Origin: Rheum nobile | Taxonomy: Eukaryota; Streptophyta; Magnoliopsida; Caryophyllales; Polygonaceae | Reading direction: 5' to 3' | NCBI GenBank assembly: GCA_027886185.1 | Contig: WOAB01000598.1 | Coordinates: 496,001 to 560,000 of the forward strand | Length of the DNA stretch: 64,000 nt | Part shown: in pieces, positions 42,150-53,749 of the stretch | How positions within the stretch are numbered: position 1 is the stretch's first letter | How the letters are laid out: each line of letters starts with the position of its first letter | The notes under the pieces: model-generated | Told to the model about the DNA's origin: nothing | What the model saw: the letters and a program-made list of their open reading frames with translations, nothing else | The model's database searches: none | Position numbers and translations under genes: made by a program

Positions 42150-43300
42150 GGGGTGATTCATCAAGGAGTCACCAATGAATATTCATTTTACATGGCCGGC
42201 AAGAAGATCACCCTTCTTCCTATGGCACCACATGAAATCATGGTTGACTATGTGGCTAGTGAGCAAAGGCGCCAACAAAGAGGTCAAGGGAAGGATGCTA
42301 CCAAGAAGCTTGCAATAGGGACCAATTCTGGAGCGAGCTCTCATATGCTACTAGCTAGGGCTAAGGAAGTCCACCATGCTATTCAGGTGAGTGAAGTTTG
42401 TTTCCTTTTGGTTCCTTGTTCCAATTTGTTCTCTTCAAATGAAATGGATGATCTACCTACTTCTATTGTTGCCATTTTGCAGGAGTTTGAAGATTTGTTC
42501 CAAGAAGACATTCCTAGTGGTCTTCCACCACTTAGAGGAATAGAGCACCAAATTGATTTTCTGCCCGGAGCCATCTTACCCAACCATACAGGTTATAGGT
42601 CTAACCCAGAAGAGACCAAGGAGTTGCAAAAACAAGTCCAAGAGTTGCAAGACAAGGGGTATGTGAGAGATAGCTTATCACCATGTGTCGTGCCGGTGAT
42701 ACTTGTGCCTAAGAAAGATGGAAGCTGGAGGATGTGTGTTGATTGTAGGGCTATCAACAACATCACCATCAAGTATAGGCACCTCATTCCACGCTTAGAC
42801 GACATGCTAGATGAGTTGCATGGATCCCAAGTCTTCTCCAAAATTGATCTCAAGAGTGGCTATCACCAAATCAGAATGAAGGAGGGAGATGAGTGGAAAA
42901 CTGCATTCAAAACCAAGTATGGACTCTATGAGTGAATGGTAATGCCATTTGGCCTAACTAATGCACCAAGTACTTTTATGAGGCTAATGAATCATGTGCT
43001 TAGGCCATTCCTAAGAAAATTTCTGGTTGTTTATTTTGATGACATATTAATCTATAGTCCAAATCTGCATGAACATGCTCATCATATTAGACAAGTACTT
43101 GAGGTCCTTAGGAAAGAGAAGTTATATGCAAATTTCAAGAAGTGTCATTTTTGCTCGGATCATGTCATTTTTCTTGGATTTGTTGTTAGCAAAACAGGTT
43201 TGAAGGTTGATGAAGAGAAGGTTAAAGCCATTAGAGAATGGCCTACCCCTTCTACCATGACTCAGGTGAGGAGTTTCTTAGGCTTGGCTGGATTTTATAG
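42150..43300 (+). pseudogene. Element D reverse transcriptase
   Basis: GLPPLRGIEHQIDFLPGAIL, DSLSPCVVPVILVPKKDGSW, RMCVDCRAINNITIKYRHLI, FSKIDLKSGYHQIRM, then TGA at 42933-42935 replacing the Trp of YEWxVMPFGL, MPFGLTNAPSTFMRLMN and the catalytic YFDD at 43032-43043. Apart from the single stop the domain is complete. Confidence 0.93.
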
Positions 43301-43830
43301 GAGGTTTGTGAGAGACTTTAGCACCATAGCCACACCCCTCACCGAACTCACAAAGAAGAATGTGGTATTTCATTGGGGAGAGTCACAAGAAAAGGCCTTT
43401 CAAAACCTAAAGGACAAACTCACCCATGCCCCTCTACTTGTGCTTCCTGATTTCTCTAACACATTTGAGATTAAGTGTGATGCCTCAGGTATTGGGCTTG
43501 GGGGAGTGTTGATGCAAGGATGCAAGCCTATTGCCTATTTTAGTGAAAAGCTTAGTGGGGTTGAGTTGAACTATCCCACATATGACAAAGATTTATTTGC
43601 CTTGGTGAGAGTTCTTAAAACTTGGCAACACTACCTAATGCCCAAGGAGTTTGTCATACATTCGGACCATGAGGCTTTGAGGTATCTCAAGGGGAAACAC
43701 AAGCTCAATCGTCGGCATGCCAAGTGGGTGGAGTTCATTGAAGCATTTCCCTATGTCATCAAGCATAAGAAATGGAAGGACAACATAGTGGCGGATGCTT
43801 TGTCTAGAAGGTACACTCTACTTACCTCTC
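43300..43830 (+). CDS. Element D RNase H
   Basis: Part of the open frame 42936-44981. RRFVRDFSTIATPLTELTKK, FEIKCDASGIGLGGVLMQ (first Asp), AYFSEKLSGVELNYPTYDKD (Glu), VIHSDHEALRYLKG (Asp) and IVADALSRR (final Asp). It is complete and uninterrupted, and would degrade the RNA strand during reverse transcription. Confidence 0.9.
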
Positions 43831-44950
43831 TTGATGCCAAAGTGCTAGGGTTTGCTTGCATGATATCGTTGTATGATAGTGATGTTGATTTTGCTGAGAT
43901 ATTCCATGCATGTATGAGAAAGGGAAGCCATGAACAATTTTATTTGCATGATGGATATTTGTTTAGTGGTGACAAACTTTGTGTGCCTAGTGGGTCCCTA
44001 CGCAAGTTGTTCATCCACGAGGCACATGGAGGGGGTCTAATGGGGCATTTTGGTATAGCTAAGACCTTAGGCACATTAAAGGAGCATTTTTATTGGCCAC
44101 GTATGATAAAAGATGTAGAAAGATTTTGTGCTTCTTGTGTGACATATGCTAAAGCTAAGTCTAAACTGAACCCCCATGGATTGTACACACCCTTACCCAT
44201 TCCTAGTGCCCCATGGGAAGACATATCTATGGACTTTGTGTTGGGATTACCTAGGTCCAAGAGAGGAAGAGACTCAATTTTTGTGGTAGTTGATCGGTTT
44301 TCAAAAATGGTTCATTTCATTGCATGTCATAACACCGATGACGCTTCACATGTGGCTAATTTGTTCTTTGGAGAAATTGTTAGGCTTCATGGAGTACCTA
44401 AAACCATAGTTTTCGACCGAGATGCTAAGTTCCTTAGTTATTTTTGGAAGACTTTGTGGTCTAAGTTGGGTACCAAATTGCTTTTCTCCACTTCAAGCCA
44501 TCCTCAAACGGACGGCCAAACCGAAGTTGTCAATATGACCTTAGGAACTCTATTGCGTGCCTTGTTGAGTACTAACCTACGCAGGTGGGAAGAATGCTTA
44601 GCCTTTATAGAGTTTGCTTACAATCGCACAATCCATTCGGCCACTAAGAAGTTTCCTTTCGAGGTGGTCTATGGGCGGAATCCTATCACACCTTTGGACA
44701 TGGTCCCCTACACTCTCAAGGACCCTGAAGACAAGAAAGGTAAGGACCATCCTGACTTTGTGAAGAGGTTGCACACCTCCACTCACCAAAGGATAGAAGA
44801 GCGCACGACGCAATACATGAAGAAGGTGAATAGGGGCCGGCGAGAGATGATTTTTGAACCAAGTGACCTTGTATGGATCCACCTTAGGAAGGAGAGGTTC
44901 CCAAAGCAGTGGGATTCCAAGCTCAAGCCGCATGGAGATGGACCCTTTCA
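43830..44950 (+). CDS. Element D integrase
   Basis: The same open frame carries the HHCC region (HEAHGGGLMGHFGIAKTL, FCASC), the DDE core (MDFVLGLPRSKRGRDSIFVV, VFDRDAKFLSYFW with Phe replacing the usual Ser, SSHPQTDGQTEVVNMTLG) and the GPY-like C-terminal region (SDLVWIHLRKERFP, HGDGPFQ). A small deletion near 44945 shifts the frame and ends the ORF at 44981, detaching the C-terminal extension. Confidence 0.9.
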
Positions 44951-45492
44951 AGCGCATCAACAACAATGCCTACCAAATTAAGCTACCCGGTGAGTATGGT
45001 GTCCATGATGTGTTTAATGTGGCTGACTTGTCTCCTTTTGTTGTGGACAGTGACTCTGAAGAGGACCAAGCAGATTCGAGGTCGAATCTTCCTCAAGGGG
45101 GGGAGGAGGATGCGAATGCCAATTCGCCTCAAGTCGACTCGCCGCCGCCGGCGCCAGAGCTAGGGCAAGACAAGTCGCTCGGCGACTCTACTCCAAACCC
45201 GGCAGCCTTAGACACCCAACTTCCTCCATATGAGAAGGAGCTACCTGCCTCAAGTGTGTCGGCCAAAGAGTGGCCCGCCCCCACCAAGCCAGTCACGAGA
45301 TCCGACGCCCGGGCGCTAGCGCGCGACAAGCAAGACCGCGTCGACATCGACCAGCCTCCGGGGGCCATCACATGGTCCCAAGCACGGAGGCTGCTCTGCA
45401 GTCTCCAAAGAGGGCTATTAGCTCAAGGAGTTCATGGCCAAATGATCGATGCCTCGGTGACCTTGCTTTGCCAAGTGAAGGTGCTGGCATAA
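44950..45492 (+). pseudogene. Element D integrase C-terminal extension running into the 3' LTR
   Basis: In the shifted frame: RINNNAYQIKLPGEYGVHDV, FNVADLSPFVVDSDSEEDQA, SNLPQGGEEDANANSPQ, and then ~128 residues coded inside the LTR, including ARALARDKQ and GAITWSQARRLL. CRM chromoviruses carry an integrase tail partly encoded by the LTR that is thought to direct insertion to centromeric chromatin. Inference: this tail plays that part, but no chromodomain is visible. Confidence 0.7.
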
Positions 45493-46225
45493 GAAGAAGA
45501 GTTGCGGCACTCAACGAGCCCGTCTACCCCAACCGGCCTCCAACTCCATCTACAGCCTTAATGGACCCAAAGAGTGCCAAGGAACCCAGGTTGGCCGAGC
45601 AAAGTGGCGGAGTGCCCGGTGGACCGGCGATAGCTACAACATGACAACCACATCGTCGGCGTCAGCAATGTCATGACAATGCCACCAGGCGATCTCCCAG
45701 ATGCCTCGTGCGTTTGGGCTCATTTTGGGTGGGATTCTTACTGATGATGTCAAGGCCCACATATCCAAAATTCAGCTCAATCCACGTCGTTTTTCCATGT
45801 CTTTGTCGGGGGCCTGTTTAGTAGTTGACCTAGACTATTTAAGGATTTTTGCCTTAGTTTTTCATTCACGTTTTAGCATACATTTTGATCAAGTTTTTCC
45901 AGAGAAGAAACTCCCAAAAACTCTCAAGCTTTGACGTCCAAAATTTGGTGTGTTTATCCAAATCTTTGTGGTTGAGACCTAGGTATGCATATCTTAGATG
46001 TTGTCCACGAACTCTATTGAGTTTGTTGGTCAGTCTATCCAACGAATTCAGTAGCCTACCCATATTTATCACCATTCCAAAACCATCTCAAATCATCCCC
46101 TAGAACTCTCGTTCAAGTGGTTCTTCTATCCACTTCTCGGTTTACTTTTCACAAGAAGCATTCATCGGTGGCTTGGACGGCGAAACTACCTTGGACCAGT
46201 TCGGATCCGTGCTCGGGTTGTATCA
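45108..46225 (+). repeat. Element D 3' LTR
   Basis: 1118 bp, GGATGCGAATGCC (first T changed) to GGGTTGTATCA. A G-rich purine tract (CAAGGGGGGGAGGAGGA) directly precedes it. A TATA-like TATTTAAGG lies at 45836. Confidence 0.92.
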
Positions 46226-46614
46226 CATCGCGCCGGAAATTTTTGGCCCACCATGAGAAAGGATGCAATGGAGGTCTCCTAGTCCTGCAACCCTTGCTAG
46301 GTCCATGCGCCCGTCATTATACAACCAGGGCAAGAGATGAAGATCTTGAGTGCCCCATGCCCATTCGCAATGTGGGGATGGACCTCCACGGACCCTTTCC
46401 TTGCGCTCCCGGACAACTGCAATACATCTTAGTGGCCATCGATTACTATACCAAGTGGATTGAGGCGGAAGCATTGACAACAACTACAGTCGAGAAGGTA
46501 AAGAAGTTCCTTTGGCAAAACATCATCTGCCGCTTTGGGCTCTCCCAAGACATTTTCACCGACCGAGGGCCCCAATTCAACACGGAGAAACTAAGGGGAT
46601 TTTGCGATGACTTG
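46226..46614 (+). pseudogene. Element B integrase, central part
   Basis: After element D, B resumes with NFWPTMRKDA, a broken zinc region with stops, then NVGMDLHGPFPCAPGQLQYI, VAIDYYTKWIEAEAL and QDIFTDRGPQFNTEKL with two catalytic Asp residues. It is cut by element E after CDD (TSD ACTTG). Confidence 0.88.
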
Positions 46615-46970
46615 TGTGATACCCCGTAATTTTGTAAGGCTATTTTGGGAATTATGGATTTTTTCCGAACGTCCGTTTGGTACGTCGGATTTAATTCTGA
46701 AGGTTTGAGACATTCTATAATGTGCTCTGTATCTGTAATATTTTTCTCAGTGAAGAATTATACAGTCGAGATGTTTTGGAAGTTCGTACTCGTTCGTGTA
46801 CGACTTTTGTTAACGCGGGTTAAGATTGGTACAAGTTTATTGCCCAAGAGTTGTTATCTAATGGGCAATAGTACAAGATTCTTTATCCAAAAGTTTTTGT
46901 CCAAGAGCCATTGTCCAAGGGGCAAAAGGGTTTGGATATTGTCCAAGAGGCAAGGAACCCTAATTTCTTC

Positions 46971-46979
46971 TATAAATAG
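46971..46979 (+). promoter_or_regulatory. TATA box, element E 5' LTR
   Basis: TATAAATAG, identical in the 3' LTR at 54106-54114, lies ~360 bp from the LTR start. Confidence 0.7.
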
Positions 46980-47238
46980 AGGTGTTGGGTGAGGGTGGAA
47001 GAGGGTGCGAAAGACGCGGAAGAGCTCTCAAATTCTCGACTCTCAAAAATGCTCTCAAAGAAAACGCTCTCTCCGGGAAGGCTCATGGATCGTTGGAGGC
47101 TCGTTTGGTGTCGTTTCTGATGGCCAAGTGAAGTCTTGGAGACCCTCGGACGCCTAGAAGCAAAGCAAGGCGAAAGACAAGCCAAATCGAGCATCGCGGG
47201 TAAGATTTCCCCTCGTATTTTCAGTTTCTGTTTAGCGA

Positions 47239-47529
47239 CGGCGACCGCCACCAGGGAGATGGCGACCGCCGCCAGGGAGATGGCGACCGCCGCCAGGGAG
47301 ACGGCGACCGCCGCCAGGAACGGTGCCCGCCGTGGTGAACGGCGACCGCCGTGATGATATTGCTCAACCGCCGGAGATGGAGGCCATGAGGCGGCGCCCG
47401 CCGTGGATGAGCAGCGCCCGCCGTGCTTGAGCGACGCCCGCCGTGCTTGAGCGGCGCCCGCCGTGCTTGAGGCGGCGCCCGCCGCATTTAAGGCGGCGCC
47501 CACCGTGATTGTTGTGGCGCCCGCCGGCG
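47239..47529. repeat. GC-rich dyad array in element E 5' LTR
   Basis: A dozen or more copies of GGCG-(A/C)C-CGCC in two sub-arrays: GGCGACCGCCGCCAGGGAGA units, then GGCGCCCGCCGTGCTTGAG units. Copy order differs from the 3' LTR array (54373-54679), so it has rearranged since insertion. Confidence 0.88.
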
Positions 47530-49285
47530 AGTTGTTGTTGGCCGGGTTGATGTGTTGGCTTCCGTAACCTTCGTTCGGGTTTCGTTTCCTTCGATTCCTT
47601 TCGTTCTTTCGTAGATCGGTATTGTTGTTTGTCGAATCTAACTTAGGGTTTCTTTATGGGTCGATCCGAAGGTGCCGGAGTTGTCAGATTCGTCTCTGTG
47701 TTGAGCCCGGAATCCCGTCGTTAGACTTCGTTCAATCTCTGCGGATTCAGGCAAGTGGCGGTTCGCTCTTGCTCATCGTTCCATATTTACATTAATTATC
47801 AATTGTTTATCTGAGTAATTAATTTGGAATGATTACTGTGTTTGTCTGGAATTAGTTTTATAAACTATTTTGGAAAATCATATAATAGGTTGTATATCTG
47901 TTAGAACGACGCTATTATCTGTGATCGCCTTCTGGGCATTTATGTGGATTTATCCTGTACTGTGGTTGTGTTGTAACTGTAAGTTAGCACGAGTATTTGT
48001 AGGAACGCCTGGATCCTGAGAGTTCCATGCGCGTTCCTTTATAACTGTAAGGGCGATGAAGACCCAACGATTGTTGAAGTTTGAACTCAGTGAGGTTTAT
48101 TCTTTTAAAGGGCGAGCAAGACCCTGCGATAGTAGAAGTTTTGACTCTGTGAGGTTCATTCTTTCGATGTAGATTCAGAGGTTTGGACTCTGTGAGGTTC
48201 ATTCCTTAGATATGGGTCCTGCGTGACAGGGACATATACTAAAAGCTTTTAATGTGTTAATCGTTTTGGAATTAAATAAGATAAGGTGCCCGAGAGCACT
48301 TAATTAATATACCTTTGGCGAGTAGTGCAGCTAAGTAAATAGTGCAGCTAGGAAAGCTCGTCTTGACTTTTGATCAGAGTACGTTCTCTTTTCAATCTGG
48401 ATTCGCTGTAAGCGATGAGGTTGGTCGTGAACCGAAACATCTTAGTCAATTTTTAAATCATCGTTATGAGGTTCTGTAAGATCCAGACTTGAATGTAGTA
48501 CGTTCTCCTTCCGATCTGGATTCGCTGTAAGCGGTGAGGTTGGTTGTGAGCCGAAGCATCTCAGTCAGCTTTTAATCGCTGTTGTTTGATTCTGTAAGCA
48601 TTCCAGATTTGTCATATTTCCTTAAAGACTCATTTCCGTTGGAGTCTTCTTTCGGGTCGATTTCTGTGAAGATTAAGTCTTCCAGAATCTTCTCTTGTGC
48701 ATACCTCTTGTTGTTATTCCGTGAAAGTGCCGGGTTATGTATCGTCCCTTCGGTTATTATTCGAGGGACAATGATAGTAAACGGTTACGATCACTCGAAC
48801 CAATGTGCTTTTTACCCTTGCTAGTCTATTCAAGTAGACTAACCCACGAACATTGTTCTCTGCATGTGGGCCGGTGTCATCCGTTCGATTCGGCACATCA
48901 GATAGAGCGAAGATATGAGGAGACTAGATTGACTATGAAGACGACGATTGTTTTTGGATGTTTTAATAATTTCTTTTAATCAGGTTGAGATCCTTGGGCA
49001 GGTGATCATTACGATCACAACCCTTTTTGTAATATCTTTTAAAAGACTTCCGCTGTACTTTGTTTAAACTCTGTATTTGTCCTATTCGGGATTGGGATGT
49101 AATCCCGTAACTCATGTTTCATTTGATTGATGTTTTGATTTGAATACTTTTATCATTATGTATCAATTGTATTTCCTAAATTGTATTTAAACCGATAAAA
49201 CCTTGGGTGATCTCGGTAAGAAACACTGGGGTCACTGGCGGTAATACCTTTCCAAATGGGTTAAGATTTGGGGGTGTTACAGTTG

Positions 49286-49303
49286 TGGTATCAGAGCCAA
49301 AGG
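49286..49303 (+). other. Element E primer binding site, initiator tRNA-Met
   Basis: TGGTATCAGAGCCAAAGG, four bases after the LTR, the usual chromovirus primer site. Confidence 0.9.
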
Positions 49304-49731
49304 TTTTAAAATGGGTTTGGGATTTTATAAATCATTTATCCGTTTTTGAAAATGCTTTAAAAGGGCTCTGAATTTTCAAAGTGAAAAGAATTTCAAAACA
49401 CCGTTCATAGTCATGTCTTCTGTATAGTCTGATATAGTAAGCTTGCTTCTATATCTAGAAAGACTAATTCCTTCCCCGTTGCCCCGTTAGATATGGGTGC
49501 ATTCTGTTCTCTTCAGAGGAACCCGGGAGAAGCCGAGGTGGTTTTGCCATCTCCAGTTAGGCTTGATTCCCAGTTCGCTCGTTGTGAGTTAAGGTTGTAG
49601 AACCTAGTAACTCGGTTTGAGTCCATCAATAGAAATTACCAAGTTGATCTATTCTAAGTTGATTTTATTACGATAAATATATCAGAATGATATTAATGTG
49701 ATAAAATCCTTGGAATTTGATCGGTAAACAG
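49304..49731 (+). other. Element E untranslated leader
   Basis: ~430 bp between the primer site and the gag ATG; no coding signal. Confidence 0.6.
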
Positions 49732-51069
49732 ATGGTGAACACGAGGAATGTTATCCGTGCTGGTGCTGGGCCGAGTAATGACCCCAGACCAAACCCGAGG
49801 AATGTTGCAGACCCATCAGGAGAGCGTGAGTCTGTCTTCAATAATAATACAAGAGGCAATGGCCAAGCTCAGGCCGACGCTCCAGTAGTGCTCGATGCAG
49901 CGACAGTCGCAACAATTTGGGGGATTGTTCTGCAAGCAATCACCGAGATAATGAGGCCAATCGCACCTCAGGCACAAGGAGTGCTAGTACCTCCAGAAGT
50001 TCTGAGGTTTGAGGAACAAGAGAACCAGGTACTACAGGGAGGCGTGATCAGGAATAGAGGGGAGTATGGCCGAGCTCTGAAGGCCATTAACTCTATGAGA
50101 CCTGACAGCTATGATGGAAAAGGAGAGCCAGTCAGAGTGGCTCATTGGTTCTCACATATGGAACGGTTGTTTCGTAATGTTGAGTGCACTGAAGCGGAGA
50201 AAGTGCACATAGCTTCTCTATAGTTGAAGGAAGAAGCCAGTGAATGGTGGGAGAGTACCGGCTTAGCTGATAGCCCGGTGTTGACCTGGTCAATGTTTAA
50301 GACCAAGATGACGGATCGTTTCTTCTCTCGAGCTATGAGGGAGGAGAAGCACAAGGAGTTCTTGTATCCTAAGATGGATGGGTTGAAGGTGACAGAGCTC
50401 GCCACCAAGTTCAATCATTTGTTGCAGTATGCTGAACCGCAGATATCCAGTGAGGCACAAAAGATCTGGTACTTCCATGAATGGATGAGCCCAGATATTA
50501 AACCATGGATGGTGCACCACACATGCTCTACTCTCGAGCAGTAAGTGGATGAGGCCTACAAGTTGGAAGTAACACTGGAGGAGTCCGCTCATAAGCGGGA
50601 GAATCGAGTTAAGGGAAAGGGTGGGCAACAGGATCGCCAGGTTGGTTCATTCAAACGACCGACATCACCTACCAAGTTTGAGAAGTCTGGTCGTGCTAAG
50701 ACCGAGACAACTCAGGTTGACTCTGCTAGGGGCTCAGGTTGGAGCAGTGGAGGGATTCAGTGTCACAATTGTGGTGCTTCTGGGCACAAAAGTTTTGCAT
50801 GTCGGTATGAGAAGAAGACATGTTTTGGTTGTGGGAAGGAAGGGCATATGCAGAGGTTCTGTCGGCAGGGAATGCAGAAAGGAGCGGAGTCTCATCAGGG
50901 GTCTGTTAATCCAAACAACAGACCTAGGTTTAAACCAGCAGAGACTTCTAATCCTTCGATGCAGACAACTGCGCAGGATAAGAGGAAAGCCCCAGTGACT
51001 TCTGGAAGTCAAGGTCAACGTCTTTACGTGATGCGTGAGGCGGATGGACCCTATGATCCTAATGCTTAG
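49732..51069 (+). pseudogene. Element E gag with two zinc knuckles
   Basis: ATG at 49732 gives MVNTRNVIRAGAGPSNDPRP. Then INSMRPDSYDGKGEPVRVAH, WFSHMERLFRNVECTEAEKV, TAG at 50221, EASEWWESTGLADSPVLTW, FLYPKMDGLKVTELATKFNH, TAA at 50542, and CCHC knuckles CHNCGASGHKSFAC and CFGCGKEGHMQRFC. Twin knuckles are usual for Tekay/Del gag. Only two stops break ~445 codons, far fewer than in pol. Confidence 0.9.
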
Positions 51070-51589
51070 AGTACTTTGTATCTGCTTTCTACTTTTGTTA
51101 ATGTGTTGTTGATGTGGGTGCTACCCAGACTCTCATTTTGGATGGTTGTAAGTTAAGTTGTGTGTGCAACGAGGTTGTGAACCTTTTGTTGTAACTCTTC
51201 TTATATATGAACCTTTGGTTTATACCAAGTTAATGTTTCGTTGCTTGGTATGGGGTAAGGTCTCGTGTTCGAGACTCACCAACAACCTCTTAGGAGATGG
51301 CTGCCTATTAATTAGGTGGAGCTACCAAGGATGGGTTGAGATGTATGGACAACGGCTCATGGCAATAGTGGACGCTGGTAATGGCTGGGCCTGGGCTCAG
51401 AGCCACTAGTGAGTCGTCTGTGAACCATGTAGTGGGCTGGTCCAAGATGGTGACCATTTAGTGGGAACCAATCGTCTGTCGGATTGTCGATTACCATCAA
51501 GGGTAAGAAATTCAAAGCGATTTGACCTAAATAACCATGGTCCCATACGATAATTATTCTCAGTATGGATTGACGGAAGCGTCATAAGG
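51070..51589 (+). other. Element E decayed protease region
   Basis: Only short hints of PR remain in mixed frames (for example YVMREADGPY just upstream). 51180-51560 is not readable as a protease. Confidence 0.5.
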
Positions 51590-53740
51590 CAGTGATCGAC
51601 TTCAGTTTTGATATTCCTGTGGTTAGAGGATTTCCAGGTGTCTTTCCAGAAGATATTCCTAGATACCCCGAATCGTGTCGTGGAGTTTGCAATTGATCTC
51701 GAGCCGAGTACCACGCCGATCTCTGAGGCACCATACCGGATGGCTCCTGTTGAGATGCAAGAGTTGAAGAAGCAACTCAAGGATCTTCTTGACAAAAGTT
51801 ATATAAAGCTGAGTGCATCACCTTGAGTAGGAGTGCCCTAGTTTTATTTGTCAAAAAGAAAGATGGACCATTTCGACTTTGTTTTGACTTTCGAGAGTTG
51901 AATAAAGTCACCATCAAGAGCAAGTATCTGTTGCCAAGGAGTGATGATCTGTTGGATCAATTACAGGGAGCAAAAGTTTTCTCCAAGATCGACCGGAGGT
52001 CTGGTTTTTATCAGCTCAGGATTCGTGAGGATGATATTCCGAGGATTGCATTTCAGACGAGAGATGGTCACTACGAGTTTGTAGTCATGCCATCTGGGCT
52101 TCGAATGCTCCAACAGTTTTCTTGAACCTAGTGCATCGATGTTTTAGACCAGTACTTGAATAAGTTCATAGTGGTCTTCATCAATGGCATTTTGATATTT
52201 TCCCGAGCAAGGAAGCTCACAGGGAACATCTGCGGATTGCTTTATCGGTCCTTAGACCAAGTCGGTTGTACGCAAAGTTGGCTAAGTGCGATTGTTGGAT
52301 CTAGAAGTGGCTTTCTTAGGCCATGTGATCAATAAGAATGAGGTTATGGTTATTCCCCAGAAGAGTGAATCAGTAGTTGTTTGGAAGCGGCCTCAGGGTG
52401 TGAGCGAGGTGCGCAGTTTCCCAGAGCTTGCTGAGCATTATAGACGGTTCATGGAAGGATTTTTCTAAGATCACTCCACCTATGACCAGTCTATTCCGCA
52501 AGGTCAACAAGAAGTTGTATGGGATGACAAGTGCAAGACCAATTTTCAAGAAGTTGAAACAGTGTCTGACTTATGCACCAGTTTTGGCGTTGTCGGAAAG
52601 AATGATGGCTATATGGTCTATAGTTAATGCTTCGAGAAATGGGTTGGGATGTGTCTTTGATGCAGAGAGGCAAGGTTATTGCATATGCATCTAGACAATT
52701 GAAAACCTATGAAGCAAACTAACCAACACATGACCTAGAACTAGCAGCAATAGTGTTTGCATTGGAAACTGAGGTTACTTGGGTGACCCAGAGGTCAGCA
52801 GAAGTTTTCCACTAGGAGATTATCCGTTTACATGGCATTCCTAAGACCATTGTATCGGATCGAGATGGTCGATTCATGTCAAGTTTATAGCAAGAACTTC
52901 ACAAGGCCATGGGATCTGAATTGAGATTCAGCAGCGTTTCATCCTCAGACAGATGGTCAGTCTGAAAAGACCATCTAGATCCTGGAGGATATGCTAAGAA
53001 GCATACGTACTCGATCATCCGACTAGCTGGGAAGACAGCCTAAGTCTGATTGAGCTCACGTACGATAATAGCTGGCATGCTACGGTCAAGATGGCTCAGT
53101 TCGAAGCTTTGTATGGTCACAGATGCAGATCTCCGATTTGTTGGGATGATAATGCCGACAAGATTCTGCTTGGACCAGAGTTGGTCGAAAGGACAACTTC
53201 GGACATTGCTTTGATTAGACAGAGGATGTTGACCGCTCAGGGTCGACAAAAGTTTTACGCAGATCAGAAGCGTTAAAGTGTTGAGTTCGAGGTTGGTGGC
53301 AAGGTACTTGTCACAGTATCGCCACCCAAGGATGTTTTCAGGTTTGGTAAGCGTGGGAAGCTTAACCCTCGCTACATGGGACCATTCAAGATTCTGGATA
53401 GAGTAAGATCTCTAACGTACCGTTTGGCATTGTCACCATCGGCACACCCAGTGCATAATGTGTTCCACGTATCCTTGCTAAGGAAATTCGTGCCAAGATG
53501 AGTCTCATGTGCTAAGCTTTAAGGACATCGAGATTCAGGCAATGATGCTTGAGAGGAGATGCCAGTGTGCATTCTCGAACGCCGTGTGAAGCGACTGTGC
53601 AACAAGATCGTACTGTTGGTACGGATTCTGTGGTCCAAGTTTGGGAAAGAGGAAGTTACTTGGGAAACCGAAGCAAATATGCTCAAACGTCTTTCCAAGT
53701 ATTGGCGACCTAAGTTTCGAGGTCGAAACTTCTTTTAAGG
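51590..53740 (+). pseudogene. Element E pol remnant: RT, RNase H, IN and chromodomain
   Basis: Readable pieces in shifting frames: VPKKDG-type FVKKKDGPFRLCFDFRELNK, FSKIDRRSGFYQLRIREDDI, RNase H pieces (NASRNGLGCV, TYEANYPTHDLELAAIVFAL with stops), then IIRLHGIPKTIVSDRDGRFM, MAQFEALYGHRCRSPICWDD, ELVERTTSDIALIRQRMLTA, KLNPRYMGPFKIL and VHNVFHVSLLRKF. The chromodomain appears at 53560-53720 (VCILERRVKRLCNKIV, EEVTWETEANM). Between RNase H and IN about 300 codons are missing near 52775. Confidence 0.88.
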
Positions 53741-53749
53741 GAGAGGTGA

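Larger units (their letters stand above)
29974..46225 (+). mobile_element. Element D: CRM-like chromovirus (Ty3/gypsy), interrupted by element C
   Basis: LTRs at 29974-31090 and 45108-46225, with target duplication CAACG (29969-29973) and CATCG (46226-46230), one mismatch. A tRNA-iMet primer site follows the 5' LTR and a G-rich tract precedes the 3' LTR. gag, PR, RT, RNase H and IN read in order, and the IN C-terminus continues into the 3' LTR as in CRM elements. Element C splits the gag-PR junction. Only a few lesions break the ORF, so D is much younger than B, though older than C. Confidence 0.92.
46615..49281 (+). repeat. Element E 5' LTR
   Basis: 2667 bp, TGTGATACCCCG to GGTGTTACA. TATAAATAG at 46971 is a good TATA box, preceded by repeats of TGTCCAAGAG. 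A GC-rich array lies at 47239-47529, downstream of the TATA box and so in the transcribed leader. 48030-48560 holds repeats of a TCTGTGAGGTTCATTC-type unit and paired GGATTCGCTGTAAGCG blocks. Confidence 0.93.

Noticed and set aside
46645..46992. 115-codon frame repeated at 53780-54127
   Set aside because: Located in element E U3, before the TATA box; present twice only as LTR copies; no domain.
47136..47503. Long Ala/Arg/Pro-rich frames on both strands in element E LTR (and at 54356-54639)
   Set aside because: By-product of the GGCGACCGCC-type array, which has no stops in several frames; they sit in an LTR without any family signature.
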